In this document: one piece after another, positions 1 to 11,141 of the stretch
Layout: each line of letters begins with the position of its first letter
Numbering within the stretch: position 1 is the stretch's first letter
NCBI RefSeq assembly: GCF_003182195.1
Contig: NZ_QGTM01000004.1
Span: forward strand, 124,001-188,000
Direction of reading: 5' to 3'
DNA length: 64,000 nucleotides
Source of the DNA: Halomonas sp. A11-A
GTDB lineage: Bacteria; Pseudomonadota; Gammaproteobacteria; Pseudomonadales; Halomonadaceae
Position numbers and translations under genes: made by a program
The notes under the pieces: generated by a model
The model's input: the letters and a program-made list of their open reading frames with translations, nothing else
What the model was told of the DNA's origin: nothing
Database searches by the model: none

Positions 1-533
1 GCGACCTGACCCTGAAGTTCTCGCGCCTGGTGGGACCCCGCGGGCGCGTGGTACTAGCGGACATCAACGAGTCGATGCTGCGCGTAGGCCGCGACAAGCT
101 CCTCGACCGCGGCGTGGGCGGCAACGTCGAGTATGTCCAGGCCAACGCCGAGTGCCTGCCCTTCCCGGACAACACCTTCGACTGCATCACCATCGCCTTC
201 GGCCTGCGCAACGTCACCGACAAGGATGCCGCCCTGCGCTCCATGGCCCGGGTCCTCAAGCCCGGCGGCCGCCTGCTGGTGCTGGAGTTCTCCAAGCCGC
301 CCAGCGCTCTGCTCTCGAAGGTCTATGACGAGTACTCCTTCCGGCTGCTGCCGAAGATCGGCGAGGTGGTCGCCAACGATGCCGACAGCTATCGCTACCT
401 CGCCGAATCGATCCGCATGCACCCCGACCAGGAGACCCTCAAGGGGATGATGGAGGCGGCCGGCCTGGAGCGCGTCGAGTACACCAACCTCACCGGGGGC
501 ATCGTCGCCCTGCACCGCGGCATAAAGCTCTGA
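1..533 (+). CDS. ubiE: Ubiquinone/menaquinone C-methyltransferase UbiE (5' end missing)
   Basis: C-terminal part of the class I SAM-dependent methyltransferase that C-methylates the benzoquinol (or demethylmenaquinol) ring in quinone synthesis. The reading frame is open from the first bases ([11 protein letters not shown]), so the start and the glycine-rich SAM motif I lie before the window. Visible are the strand-2 acidic motif [10 protein letters not shown] and the UbiE family signature [17 protein letters not shown]. It ends at a TGA 7 nt before the ubiJ ATG, and ubiJ and ubiB follow on the same strand, the usual ubiquinone cluster of gammaproteobacteria. Nothing odd besides the truncation by the window edge. 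Confidence 0.97.
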   Translation, partial: DLTLKFSRLVGPRGRVVLADINESMLRVGRDKLLDRGVGGNVEYVQANAECLPFPDNTFDCITIAFGLRNVTDKDAALRSMARVLKPGGRLLVLEFSKPPSALLSKVYDEYSFRLLPKIGEVVANDADSYRYLAESIRMHPDQETLKGMMEAAGLERVEYTNLTGGIVALHRGIKL

Positions 534-540
534 GGTGGGC

Positions 541-1191
541 ATGGCGTTGACCCCAACCCTGCTGCTGGCCGGCCTGGAGCGCACCCTCAATACCCTGCTC
601 GCCCGCGACCCGGCGGCGCCCTCGCGACTGGCCCGGCTCGCCGGCCAGCGGCTGCTGCTGCGCCTGGAGAATCCCGAGCTGGCCCTGGCGATCCACTACC
701 ATGCCCACGGCCTCGACCTGCTGCGCCCGGGTGACGCCGACGAGACGGCCTTCGACGCCGTGGTGGAACTGGACGCCGCGACCGCAGGCGCCCTGCTCGG
801 TGGCGCCTCCCTGGAGCGGCTGATGTTCCAGGGACGGCTGGCGGTACGCGGGCGCATCCCGCTGCTGGAGGCCACCCGCGACCTGCTGCTCGACCTGGAC
901 CCGGACTGGGAGGGCGAACTGGCCCGCTGGCTCGGCGATATGCCCGCCAACAGCCTCGCCGAGGGGCTGCGCCGCCTGGGCCGCTTCGGTCTGCGCACCC
1001 GGGAGGAGTTCTGCGCCGACCTCTCCGAGTACCTGATGGAGGAGGCGCGCTTGCTGCCCGGCCGCCCACAGCTGGAGGTGCTGCGCGACCACCTCACCGA
1101 GCTGGAGATCGCCGCCGACCGCCTCGAGGCACGCCTGGCGCGCCTGCACCGCCGCCTGGCGGCGCAGCAGGCCGAGCGGGTGAAGCCATGA
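541..1191 (+). CDS. ubiJ: Ubiquinone biosynthesis accessory factor UbiJ (SCP2 domain)
   Basis: About 216 residues. The N-terminal half looks like a sterol-carrier-type (SCP2) lipid-binding domain and the C-terminal third is helical and charged, as in UbiJ proteins (about 200 residues in E. coli). UbiJ is an accessory factor of the soluble ubiquinone biosynthesis complex, thought to hold the polyprenyl intermediates. The call rests mainly on position between ubiE and ubiB plus length and domain pattern. I chose the ATG at 541 over the GTG at 535 because GAGGTG just upstream can then act as ribosome binding site. The stop overlaps the ubiB start (ATGA), indicating translational coupling. Confidence 0.88.
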   Translation: MALTPTLLLAGLERTLNTLLARDPAAPSRLARLAGQRLLLRLENPELALAIHYHAHGLDLLRPGDADETAFDAVVELDAATAGALLGGASLERLMFQGRLAVRGRIPLLEATRDLLLDLDPDWEGELARWLGDMPANSLAEGLRRLGRFGLRTREEFCADLSEYLMEEARLLPGRPQLEVLRDHLTELEIAADRLEARLARLHRRLAAQQAERVKP

Positions 1192-2813
1192 TGCTGCTGC
1201 GGCTGCTGCGCATCCTCTGGGTGATCACCCGCTATCGGCTCGACACCCTGATTCCCCTGGAGCGCCTGCCCTGGGCGCTGCGCACTCTCTTCAGGCTCTC
1301 GCCGCTGCGCCTGGTGCCCATCGGCGAGCGCTCTCGCGGTGCGCGCCTGCGCCTGGCGCTGGAGTCGCTGGGCCCCATCTTCGTCAAGTTCGGCCAGGTG
1401 CTCTCCACCCGCCGCGACCTGCTGCCGGCAGATATCGCCGACGAGATGAAGCGCCTACAGGACCAGGTGCCCCCCTTCCCTGGCGACCAGGCGCTGGCCG
1501 TGGTGGAGGAGGAGCTCGGCATGACCGTGGCGCTGGCCTTCGCCCACTTCGATGCCGAGCCGCTGGCCTCGGCCTCCATCGCCCAGGTGCATGGCGCGCG
1601 CCTGCACAGCGGCGAGGAGGTGGTGGTCAAGATCATCCGCCCCGGCATCGACCGGGTGATGCGCCAGGACATGGCGCTGATGTACCGCTTCGCCAGGCTG
1701 CTGACCCTGGTGCCCGAGGCGCGCCGCCTGCGCCCGGTGGAGGTGGTGCGCGACTACGAGGCAACGCTGTTCGACGAGCTCGACCTGCACAAGGAGGCCG
1801 CCAACACCTCCCAGCTCAAGCGCAATTTCAAGAACTCGCCGCTGCTCTACGTGCCGGCGATCCACTGGGAGCTGACCCGCCAGCGCGTCATGGTGCAGGA
1901 GCGCATCTACGGCGTTCCGGTGGCCGACATCGCCGCCCTCGAGGCCCAGGAGACCGACCTCAAGCGGCTCGCCGAGCGCGGCGTGGAGATCTTCTTCACC
2001 CAGGTGTTCCGCGACAACTTCTTCCACGCCGACATGCACCCCGGCAATATTTTCGTCGCCCGGGAACATCCCCATGACCCCCAGTACATCGCCATCGACT
2101 GCGGCATCGTCGGCAGCCTGACCCGCGAGGACCAGGACTACCTGGCCCGCAACCTGCTGGCCTTCTTCCACCAGGACTACTACGAGGTAGCCGCCCTGCA
2201 CATCGAGTCGGGCTGGGTCGGCGAGAATACGCGAGCCAACGAGTTCGCCGCGGCGATCCGCACGGTGTGCGAGCCGATCCTCGAAAAGCCCCTCAAGGAC
2301 ATCTCCTTCGGCCAGGTGCTGCTGGGCCTGTTCCAGACCGCGCGGCGCTTCGACATGGAGGTACAGCCCCAACTGGTGCTGCTGCAGAAGACCCTGCTCA
2401 ACATCGAGGGGCTGGGCCGCCAGCTCTACCCCGACCTGGACCTCTGGAAGACCGCCAAGCCCTTCCTGGAGCAGTGGATGAAGGAGCGCGCCGGCGCCCG
2501 GGGCTTCTGGGAGTCCCTCAAGCGCCAGGCGCCCGAGCTGACCCGCCAGCTTCCCGAACTGCCGGTGCTGGCCCACCAGGCGCTCTCCCAGATGGACCAG
2601 GAGAAGCGCCAGCGCCGCCGCCAGAGCGAGGCACTGGGCGGCATCCGCCAGCAGCTGGTTCGCGAGGGTCGGCGCAGCCGCCGCCTGCGCCTGGGGCTCT
2701 TGCTGGTGGCCCTGGCGCTGGCCTGGCAGCCGCTGAGTCAGTGGGCCGCCGGCCAGCCCTGGCCCGCCCTGGCCGCCGCCGTCCTCGGCCTGGCCCTGCT
2801 GGCCTGGCACTGA
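1188..2813 (+). CDS. ubiB: Atypical kinase/ATPase UbiB (ubiquinone biosynthesis)
   Basis: 541 residues, full length for the ABC1/ADCK-UbiB family, membrane-associated ATPases needed for ubiquinone synthesis. The family marks are present: KFGQ at about residues 67-70 (KxGQ helix), the SASIAQVH nucleotide loop, the invariant Lys in VVVKIIRPG, the catalytic loop HADMHPGN near 281-288 and the DFG-like IDCGIVG near 302. The last ~45 residues form two hydrophobic helices, the usual membrane anchor. Two adjacent ATGs (1188 and 1191) are possible; the first overlaps the ubiJ stop. Third gene of the ubi cluster, followed 30 nt later by hisE. Confidence 0.97.
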   Translation: MMLLRLLRILWVITRYRLDTLIPLERLPWALRTLFRLSPLRLVPIGERSRGARLRLALESLGPIFVKFGQVLSTRRDLLPADIADEMKRLQDQVPPFPGDQALAVVEEELGMTVALAFAHFDAEPLASASIAQVHGARLHSGEEVVVKIIRPGIDRVMRQDMALMYRFARLLTLVPEARRLRPVEVVRDYEATLFDELDLHKEAANTSQLKRNFKNSPLLYVPAIHWELTRQRVMVQERIYGVPVADIAALEAQETDLKRLAERGVEIFFTQVFRDNFFHADMHPGNIFVAREHPHDPQYIAIDCGIVGSLTREDQDYLARNLLAFFHQDYYEVAALHIESGWVGENTRANEFAAAIRTVCEPILEKPLKDISFGQVLLGLFQTARRFDMEVQPQLVLLQKTLLNIEGLGRQLYPDLDLWKTAKPFLEQWMKERAGARGFWESLKRQAPELTRQLPELPVLAHQALSQMDQEKRQRRRQSEALGGIRQQLVREGRRSRRLRLGLLLVALALAWQPLSQWAAGQPWPALAAAVLGLALLAWH

Positions 2814-2843
2814 CCTCCCATCCACGTCACGGAGCCTTCATCC

Positions 2844-3179
2844 ATGAGCGATATTCTCGAGCGCCTGCAAGCCGTCCTGGATCAACGCCGCGAGGGGGAT
2901 CCGCAGGATTCCTACGTCGCCGCCTTGCATCACAAGGGCCTGAACAAGATACTCGAGAAGGTCGGCGAGGAAGTCACCGAGACGCTGCTCGCCGCCAAGG
3001 ATGCGGAACGTGGCGGCGAGGCCGAGCGTGAGGCGTTGATCGCCGAGACGGCCGACCTGTGGTTTCATAGCCTGGTGATGCTGTCGCACCTCGACCTCGA
3101 CCACCGCGCCGTGCTCGACGAGCTGGGCCGCCGCTTCGGTGTCTCCGGCCACGACGAGAAGGCCGCCAGGCAGCAATAG
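2844..3179 (+). CDS. hisE: Phosphoribosyl-ATP pyrophosphatase HisE
   Basis: 111 residues, the size of a free-standing HisE, which hydrolyses phosphoribosyl-ATP to phosphoribosyl-AMP in step 2 of histidine synthesis. The MazG-like all-alpha fold motifs [15 protein letters not shown] and [13 protein letters not shown] carry the Mg-binding acidic residues. The ATG at 2844 is preceded by GGAG. In Pseudomonas the order is ubiB-hisI-hisE-tatA; here hisI is not between ubiB and hisE, so the partner cyclohydrolase must be encoded elsewhere. Confidence 0.95.
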   Translation: MSDILERLQAVLDQRREGDPQDSYVAALHHKGLNKILEKVGEEVTETLLAAKDAERGGEAEREALIAETADLWFHSLVMLSHLDLDHRAVLDELGRRFGVSGHDEKAARQQ

Positions 3180-3229
3180 ATTCTTACGGCTCCCGGACAG
3201 GCCGGGGCCCCGTTCCAGAGGAAGCACAC

Positions 3230-3490
3230 ATGTTAGGTGGTATCAGTATCTGGCAGCTGCTGATCGTACTCGGCATCATCATCCTGATCTTCGGCACCAA
3301 GAAGCTGCGCAACGTCGGCAGCGACCTGGGTGGCGCCGTGAAGGGCTTCAAGAAGGCCATGCACGAGGAGGAGAAGGGCGAGGAGAAGGACGACGTCCAG
3401 ACCCAGGCCCGCGTGGACCACAAGGAAGAGACCAACACCTACGACGTCCAGGCCGAGCGCAAGCCCGAGGAACAGGAAGAGCGCAAGTAA
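3230..3490 (+). CDS. tatA: Sec-independent protein translocase subunit TatA
   Basis: 86 residues. The pore/membrane-thinning subunit of the twin-arginine translocase. Short N-terminal transmembrane helix (residues ~5-20, [17 protein letters not shown]), the conserved FG hinge, then an amphipathic helix ([20 protein letters not shown]) and a highly charged tail, the classic TatA plan. The ATG at 3230 has AGAGGA 7 nt upstream. It starts the tatABC operon; tatB begins 6 nt after its stop. Confidence 0.97.
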   Translation: MLGGISIWQLLIVLGIIILIFGTKKLRNVGSDLGGAVKGFKKAMHEEEKGEEKDDVQTQARVDHKEETNTYDVQAERKPEEQEERK

Positions 3491-3496
3491 GCCGCC

Positions 3497-3937
3497 ATGT
3501 TTGACATCGGCTTTCTCGAACTCATGGTCATCGGCGTGGTCGGCCTGCTGGTGCTGGGCCCGGAGCGGCTGCCCAAGGCGGCGCGCACCGCGGGGCTGTG
3601 GATCGGCAAGATCAAGCGTACCGTCTCCGGCATGCAGCGCGAGATCAGCGCCCAGCTCGAGGCGGAGGAGCTGCGCCAGAAGCTCAACGAGCAGCAGAAG
3701 AAGCTCGACGAGAGCGTGCGCCAGGTCAAGCGTGACGTGGAGAGCCTCGCCGAGCCCGACCGCCCTGCCGAGAGCAAGCCGGATCAGGCCCCTGCACCCA
3801 GCGCCGAGCAGCGCCTGGACGCCGCCCTGGCCCGCGCCCGCCGCGACGGCCCCGGTCGCCAGGAGCCGGCAGACGATGCGCGTCCCGATGACCGCCCCGA
3901 GCCCACCGCCGCCGACAAGGACGCCTCCTCCCGATGA
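3497..3937 (+). CDS. tatB: Sec-independent protein translocase subunit TatB
   Basis: 146 residues, longer than TatA as expected. N-terminal membrane helix after [13 protein letters not shown], the conserved [12 protein letters not shown] segment that distinguishes TatB from TatA, an amphipathic helix and a long Glu/Arg/Ala coiled region ending in an acidic, proline-rich tail. TatB forms the substrate receptor with TatC in the inner membrane. Its TGA overlaps the tatC ATG (ATGA at 3934-3937). Confidence 0.96.
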   Translation: MFDIGFLELMVIGVVGLLVLGPERLPKAARTAGLWIGKIKRTVSGMQREISAQLEAEELRQKLNEQQKKLDESVRQVKRDVESLAEPDRPAESKPDQAPAPSAEQRLDAALARARRDGPGRQEPADDARPDDRPEPTAADKDASSR

Positions 3938-4704
3938 GCAAGACCGGTGACAGCCCGGAACAGCACCAGGCCACCCTGATCGAGCACCTGATCGAGCTGC
4001 GCTCGCGACTGCTGCGAAGCGTGGTGGCGATCCTGGTGATCTTCCTGGGCCTTTATGCCTTCGCCAACGACATCTACACCTTCGTGGCTCAGCCGCTGAT
4101 GGCGCTGCTGCCGGAAGGCTCGCAGATGATCGCCACCGAGGTGGCCTCGCCTTTCCTGGCGCCCTTCAAGCTGACCCTGGTGGTGGCGGTGTTCATCGCC
4201 GTGCCCTATGTGCTGCATCAGGCGTGGGCCTTCGTGGCCCCGGGGCTCTACGACAACGAGAAGGCCCTGGCGCTACCGATCCTGGCCTCCAGCGTGCTGC
4301 TGTTCTACGCCGGGGCGGCCTTCGCCTACTACGTGGTCTTCCCGCTGCTGTTCCAGTTCTTCACCCAGACGGGGCCGGAGAACGTGGCGGTGATGACCGA
4401 CATCAACGCCTACCTCAACTTCGTGCTCAAGCTGTTCTTCGCCTTCGGGGTAGCCTTCGAGATCCCCGTCGCCACCTTCCTGTTGATCGCCTCGGGCGCC
4501 ACCACGGTGGAGAGCCTGTCGAAGAAGCGCCCCTACATCATCCTCGGCTGCTTCGTAGTGGGCATGCTGCTCACCCCCCCGGACGTGATCTCTCAGAGCC
4601 TGCTGGCGGTGCCCATGTACCTGCTCTACGAGGTGGGCCTGCTGTTCGGGCGCCTGGCACGCCGCAAGAAGCAGCGGCGCGCGGCGGACGAAGACGAGGC
4701 CTGA
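3934..4704 (+). CDS. tatC: Sec-independent protein translocase subunit TatC
   Basis: 256 residues with six hydrophobic segments. The N-terminal [13 protein letters not shown] motif carries the conserved Glu used in recognising twin-arginine signal peptides, and the [19 protein letters not shown] stretch is typical of the last helices. The C-terminus is basic and then acidic ([14 protein letters not shown]), cytoplasmic. Last gene of the ubi-his-tat group; an intrinsic terminator follows 36 nt after the stop. Confidence 0.98.
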   Translation: MSKTGDSPEQHQATLIEHLIELRSRLLRSVVAILVIFLGLYAFANDIYTFVAQPLMALLPEGSQMIATEVASPFLAPFKLTLVVAVFIAVPYVLHQAWAFVAPGLYDNEKALALPILASSVLLFYAGAAFAYYVVFPLLFQFFTQTGPENVAVMTDINAYLNFVLKLFFAFGVAFEIPVATFLLIASGATTVESLSKKRPYIILGCFVVGMLLTPPDVISQSLLAVPMYLLYEVGLLFGRLARRKKQRRAADEDEA

Positions 4705-4739
4705 GCGGCCAGGCATCCGTCTGGTCCTACCCAAGAGTG

Positions 4740-4774
4740 AACCCCGCAAGCGGGCGCCTGCGGGGTTCCTTTTT
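4740..4774 (+). terminator. Intrinsic terminator after tatC
   Basis: A perfect 9-bp stem (AACCCCGCA at 4740-4748 with TGCGGGGTT at 4759-4767), a 10-nt loop, then CCTTTTT. It closes the ubiE-tatC transcript. The stretch 4775-4799 just beyond holds an 11-bp direct repeat, ACCTGACACTT, twice with 3 nt between. Confidence 0.92.
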
Positions 4775-4827
4775 ACCTGACACTTTTCACCTGACACTTG
4801 CGGCTTGGGGAGCCTGCCGCGAGCGGC

Positions 4828-5490
4828 TCAGCGATCCATCAGCTCGTCGATGCGGTCGACCAGCTTGAAGATCCCGGTGGCCGCCTCACTGATGCGGGTC
4901 GCCAGCATGTAGGCCGGGGTGGTGACCACGCGGTTCTCGAAGTCCACCACGATCTCCTCCACGCCGCAGGTGCGGTGCAGCCCGCCCATGGCGCTGATGG
5001 CGCCGGAGACACCCGGGTCGTGGCCGATGGTCACGGCGATGCCATTGCCCAGCAGCTTCGGCACCATCACCGGCGCGATGCACATCAGGCCGATCGGCTT
5101 GCGGGCGTCAAAGAAGCCGGCCAGGGCCTCCCGGAGCTCGCCCAGCACCTCCATGTCGGCCCCCGCCTCGGCGAAGTTCGACAGGTTCTTGGCCGCCCCG
5201 AAGCCGCCGGGCAGGATCACCGCGTCGAAGTCGGCGGCGGCCAGCTCCGCGAGCGGCGAGATCTCGCCGCGGGCCAGACGCGCCGACTCCGTCAGCACAT
5301 TGCGCGTCTCGCCCTCGGCCACCTCACCGCTGCGATGGTCGATCACGTGGTGCTGCTCGATGTCCGGGGCGAAGCAGCGATAGCCGATGCCCAGCTGGTC
5401 GAGCCGCAGCAGGGTCAGGGTGGTCTCGTAGATCTCGGAACCGTCGAAGACACCACAGCCCGAGAGAATCACCGCCACCTGTTTGCTCAT
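4828..5490 (-). CDS. elbB: DJ-1/PfpI family glyoxalase-like protein ElbB
   Basis: 220 residues, the length of ElbB (isoprenoid biosynthesis protein with amidotransferase-like domain; glyoxalase activity is reported for the E. coli protein). Landmarks are the N-terminal VILSGCGVFDGSEIYET, the PGGFGAAKNLSNFA loop and GLMCIAPVM, the nucleophile-elbow cysteine of the DJ-1/PfpI fold. I set the start at the ATG ending at 5490 because AAGGAG lies 7 nt before it and homologues begin MSK/MKK; an upstream extension is open but has no binding site. Divergent from hemB. Physiological role is uncertain. Confidence 0.92.
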   Translation of the reverse strand: MSKQVAVILSGCGVFDGSEIYETTLTLLRLDQLGIGYRCFAPDIEQHHVIDHRSGEVAEGETRNVLTESARLARGEISPLAELAAADFDAVILPGGFGAAKNLSNFAEAGADMEVLGELREALAGFFDARKPIGLMCIAPVMVPKLLGNGIAVTIGHDPGVSGAISAMGGLHRTCGVEEIVVDFENRVVTTPAYMLATRISEAATGIFKLVDRIDELMDR

Positions 5491-5554
5491 GCCTGTCTCC
5501 TTGCAGGGGTCACCCGCCGGCAGGCGGGCCCGATAATCGAACCCCACACTCTAG

Positions 5555-6709
<1,155 letters not shown>

Positions 6710-6752
6710 TGGAGGGGGCTCGGCCCCTTCCTGGACCCCGAGAGAGTTGCCC

Positions 6753-8963
6753 ATGGAAGACCGTAGCCCCGAATCCGTCCCCCTTGTCGCCGGGCCCGCC
6801 GACGTCTCGAGCGAGGAGGCCCTGCCCGAGCCACCGGCCCCGCGCCTCAACCAGACCCGCACCGGCATCAAGCCCAAGGCGCTGCCGGAGGCGGAGGCGG
6901 ACCTGGCCGACCCCAGCCTCTACTTCAACCGCGAGCTCTCGCATCTGCAGTTCAACATGCGGGTCCTGGAGCAGGCCCTGGACGAGTCGCATCCGCTGCT
7001 CAATCGGCTGATGTTCCTGCTGATCTTCTCCTCCAACCTGGACGAGTTCTTCGAGATCCGGGTGGCCGGCCTGAAGCACCGGGTGGCCCTGGGCGACGAC
7101 AGCACCGGCATCGACGGCCGCTCGCCGCAGTCGGTGCTCGGCGAGATCTCGCAGATCGCCCACGAGCAGATCGAGCGCCAGTACCGCATCCTCAACGAGA
7201 CCCTTCTGCCGGCGCTGGAGGAGCGGGGCCTGCGCTTCCGGCGGCGCAGCGACTGGACCGAGGCCCAGCGCGCCTGGGTGCGCGACTACTTCGATGAGGA
7301 GATCATGCCGGTCATCAGCCCGATCGGGCTGGACCCCTCCCACCCCTTCCCGCGGCTGGTCAACAAGAGCCTCAACTTCATCGTCCAGCTCGAGGGCAAG
7401 GACGCCTTCGGCCGCGAGGGGGGGCTCGCCATCCTGCCGGCCCCGCGCTCGCTGCCACGGGTGATCGCCCTGCCTGCCGAGCTGTGCGAGGAGGGCTTCA
7501 ACGAGGCCGTCTTCCTCTCCTCCATGATCCACGCCCACGCCGAGGAGCTCTTCCCGGGCATGAGGGTGCGCGGCTGCTACCAGTTCCGGCTGACCCGCAA
7601 CGCCGACATGACGGTGGACCCGGAGGAGGTCTCGGACCTCGCCTCGGCGCTGCGCGGCGAGCTGCTGGCACGGCGCTACGGCAGCGGCGTGCGCCTGGAG
7701 GTGGTAGACACATGCCCGGACGAGCTGGCGGACTTCCTGCTCAGGGAGTTCGCGCTCTCCGAGCAGGACCTCTACCGGGTCAACGGGCCGGTCAACCTGA
7801 CCCGCATGATGGCGCTGCTGGGGGACCTGGATCGCCCGGAGCTCTTCTACCGTCCCTTCTCCCCGGGGCTGCCCAAGAACTTCAAGAAGGAGGGCAGCCT
7901 GTTCGATGCCATCGCCGCCGGCGACATCCTGCTCCACCACCCCTTCCAGGCCTTCTCGCCGGTGGAGGAGCTGCTCGCCGAGGCGGCCCGGGACCCCTCG
8001 GTGCTGGCGATCAAGCAGACCCTCTACCGCACCGGCGCCGACTCCCCCATCGTCACCTCGCTGGTGGAGGCGGCGCGTGGCGGCAAGGAGGTGACCGTGG
8101 TCATCGAGCTGCGCGCCCGCTTCGACGAGGCGGACAACCTGGCGCTCGCCTCGCGCCTCCAGGAGGCCGGCGCCATCGTCATCTACGGGGTGATGGCCTA
8201 CAAGACCCACGCCAAGATGATGCACATCGTGCGTCGCGAGAAGGGACGGCTGCGCTACTACGTGCACCTCGGCACCGGCAACTACCACTCGAAGACGGCC
8301 AGGCTCTATACCGACTACAGCCTGCTCACCGCCGACGAGGCGCTGTGCGAGGACGTCCACCAGGTGTTCCAGCAGCTCTCGGGGATGGGGCGTGCCCGGC
8401 ATATCGAGACCCTGCTGCACGCGCCCTTCACGCTCCACGAGGGCATGGTGGCGATGATCGACCGCGAGGCGGAGCACGCCCGCAAGGGGCACCGCGCCCA
8501 CCTGATCATCAAGTGCAACTCGCTGACCGAGCCCAAGCTGATCCAGGCGCTCTACCGCGCCTCCCGCGCCGGGGTGGAGTGCGACCTGATCATCCGCGGC
8601 ATGTGCTGCCTGCGGCCCGGAATTCCCGGCGTCTCGGAGAATATCCGGGTGCGCTCGATCATCGGCCGCTTCCTGGAGCACACCCGGGTGTTCTACTTCC
8701 AGAATCACGGCAAGGCCGAGGTGTGGGCGTCCAGCGCCGATTTCATGAGCCGCAACATGTTCCACCGGGTGGAGACCTGCTTCCCGCTGCGCGACAGGAA
8801 GCTGGCCGCCCGGGTCCGCAAGGACCTCGAGACCTACCTGGTGGACAACTGCCAGAGCTGGCGGCTGCAGCCCGACGGCAGCTACGTCAAGCAGACCCCC
8901 GGCGACGCCGCGCCGATCAGCGCCCAGGAGACGCTGCTCTACGCCTACGCCGCCAAGGCCTGA
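6753..8963 (+). CDS. ppk1: Polyphosphate kinase 1
   Basis: 736 residues. Makes polyphosphate from ATP through a phosphohistidine. The conserved N-terminal YFNRELSHLQFNMRVLEQA starts near residue 58, after a Pro/Glu-rich extension of about 50 residues without obvious function. The catalytic His lies in HLGTGNYHSKTARLYTDY near 505, and the second phospholipase-D-like half holds RNMFHRVETCFPLRD. The ATG at 6753 is preceded by GAGAG. It follows hemB by 43 nt and may be cotranscribed. The opposing enzyme gene, ppx, lies 7.5 kb downstream. Confidence 0.97.
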   Translation: MEDRSPESVPLVAGPADVSSEEALPEPPAPRLNQTRTGIKPKALPEAEADLADPSLYFNRELSHLQFNMRVLEQALDESHPLLNRLMFLLIFSSNLDEFFEIRVAGLKHRVALGDDSTGIDGRSPQSVLGEISQIAHEQIERQYRILNETLLPALEERGLRFRRRSDWTEAQRAWVRDYFDEEIMPVISPIGLDPSHPFPRLVNKSLNFIVQLEGKDAFGREGGLAILPAPRSLPRVIALPAELCEEGFNEAVFLSSMIHAHAEELFPGMRVRGCYQFRLTRNADMTVDPEEVSDLASALRGELLARRYGSGVRLEVVDTCPDELADFLLREFALSEQDLYRVNGPVNLTRMMALLGDLDRPELFYRPFSPGLPKNFKKEGSLFDAIAAGDILLHHPFQAFSPVEELLAEAARDPSVLAIKQTLYRTGADSPIVTSLVEAARGGKEVTVVIELRARFDEADNLALASRLQEAGAIVIYGVMAYKTHAKMMHIVRREKGRLRYYVHLGTGNYHSKTARLYTDYSLLTADEALCEDVHQVFQQLSGMGRARHIETLLHAPFTLHEGMVAMIDREAEHARKGHRAHLIIKCNSLTEPKLIQALYRASRAGVECDLIIRGMCCLRPGIPGVSENIRVRSIIGRFLEHTRVFYFQNHGKAEVWASSADFMSRNMFHRVETCFPLRDRKLAARVRKDLETYLVDNCQSWRLQPDGSYVKQTPGDAAPISAQETLLYAYAAKA

Positions 8964-8970
8964 GGGGGCG

Positions 8971-9483
8971 TCAACCGCGCTTGAAGGCGGCCAGATCCTG
9001 GGGGTCGAAGCCGTCGACCCGCTCGGGCAGGCCGCGCTCCTGGCGGGCCAGGCGCACCTTCAGGCGCTCGGCGAGCAGCTCGGAGTCATCATCCAGGGTG
9101 CGGCCGTTGAGCTCGGCGAGCTGGGCCATGCCCTGGTGATAGAAGGTGAGGATGGCAAGCGCCGTGCCGTTGCCCTCCTCCACGCCGCGGCGCAGCGCGG
9201 GCAGGTAGGCGCTAACCCGGGAGAGGTGGTGCTTGAGCTGCCAGACATAGCGCATCTCGGTCATCCAGGGGCGCTCGCGCAGCACCGCGAAGGTCAGGCT
9301 GGTGGCTACCAGGCCCAGCAGCACCCCCAGCGCGTTGAGCCAGAAGCCGCCATCGAAGGCCGCCTGCAGCAGCTGGGCAAAGACCAGCCCGAAGACGATC
9401 AGCTGGCCGGCCATGGCCAGGCTGATCATCTTCGCCTTGCGCCGGTAGGTCTCGGGAGCATGGGTTTCGAACCGGAATGACAT
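8971..9483 (-). CDS. DUF3087-like membrane protein
   Basis: 170 residues of unknown function. It begins MSFRFETHAPETYRRKAKM, then has two hydrophobic helices (about residues 20-40 and 45-65), a basic loop and a long soluble helical domain with WQLKHHLSRVSAYLP and LAILTFYHQGM. The pattern matches the DUF3087 family of marine gammaproteobacteria as I recall it; I could not search for it. Convergent with ppk1, 7 nt between stops. No function can be inferred. Confidence 0.72.
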   Translation of the reverse strand: MSFRFETHAPETYRRKAKMISLAMAGQLIVFGLVFAQLLQAAFDGGFWLNALGVLLGLVATSLTFAVLRERPWMTEMRYVWQLKHHLSRVSAYLPALRRGVEEGNGTALAILTFYHQGMAQLAELNGRTLDDDSELLAERLKVRLARQERGLPERVDGFDPQDLAAFKRG

Positions 9484-9581
9484 GGGGCCTCCAGGGTGGC
9501 GAGTCGGAAATCGGGGTGATTATCCCGACTCCCTCCCCTGGGGTACAGGGCTAACCCGGTGGCCAGTACCACGGAGCTGCT

Positions 9582-9683
9582 CCGGCGGCAGGCCTGTTCG
9601 GGGGCGCTGTGAACCCCTCCCTGGGCGCTACCGACGCCATCCCTGGCGTAGGACCCCCTCCAGACCTGCCCCCGGCGCTCCTC
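9582..9683 (+). repeat. Structured intergenic repeat, copy 1 (3' of aroG)
   Basis: One of seven copies in the window. Outer arms CCGGCGGCAGGCCTG (9582-9596) and CAGACCTGCCCCCGG (9661-9675) pair at 13 of 15 positions, and GGGGG pairs with CCCCC inside. Hairpin 1 is CCC-(CTCCCT)-GGG, hairpin 2 ACGCC-(ATCCCT)-GGCGT. It begins 24 nt after the end of aroG, read on the minus strand. The rest of the 9484-9706 gap holds no gene. Confidence 0.85.
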
Positions 9684-9706
9684 ACGCCGGCAGTGACTGT
9701 GCTGTG

Positions 9707-10810
<1,104 letters not shown>

Positions 10811-10816
10811 GGGGCA

Positions 10817-10990
10817 TCAACTCCGGGTAGCGGTCATACATCGTGTCGGTCGGGTGCCACCGATGGTGCTACGGTCGGAGGTGGCGAAGTGGCACGACCG
10901 CAGCTCGCTAAATCGCCAATAGCCGTAATAGCCGTAATAGCCGGTAACGCCGGTCAGCGGGCGAATGGCGAAAGCGATGGGTACGATCAT
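10817..10990 (-). CDS. Aromatic-rich leader peptide 2 upstream of aroG
   Basis: 57-codon ORF starting MIVPIAFAIRPLTGV and then running GYYGYYGYWRF, encoded by a 9-bp codon repeat GGC-TAT-TAC. GGAGAGG precedes the ATG by 5 nt, one of the better ribosome binding sites here. The stop codon is 6 nt before the aroG ATG, so translation is likely coupled. After the aromatic run the RNA can form CGGTCGTGCCAC paired with GTGGCACCCGACCG, or alternatively CGGTCG with CGACCG; CTCCG within this region is complementary to the CGGAG preceding aroG. Role as sensing leader is inferred. Confidence 0.72.
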   Translation of the reverse strand: MIVPIAFAIRPLTGVTGYYGYYGYWRFSELRSCHFATSDRSTIGGTRPTRCMTATRS

Positions 10991-11046
10991 GGTGCCTCTC
11001 CTCTCTGTCATCTTGATGTCCGGGTGAATCGACTGCCCCAGAACGC

Positions 11047-11079
11047 AAAACCCCCGGGGCGGGTGGCCTTCCGGGGGTT
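11047..11079 (-). terminator. Attenuator-type terminator between the two aroG leader ORFs
   Basis: On the minus strand AACCCCCGG and CCGGGGGTT form a perfect 9-bp stem with a 13-nt loop, ending in TTTTG. It lies after leader ORF 1 and before leader ORF 2 and aroG. CCGGGGTT inside the Arg-Gly-Tyr codons of leader 1 (11192-11199) is complementary to its 5' arm, a possible competing structure. Confidence 0.8.
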
Positions 11080-11141
11080 CTGTCGGGAGGCGACCCTGGT
11101 GGGTGTGCTTCCCGGCGATGTCGTCTGCTGCTCAGGACTCT

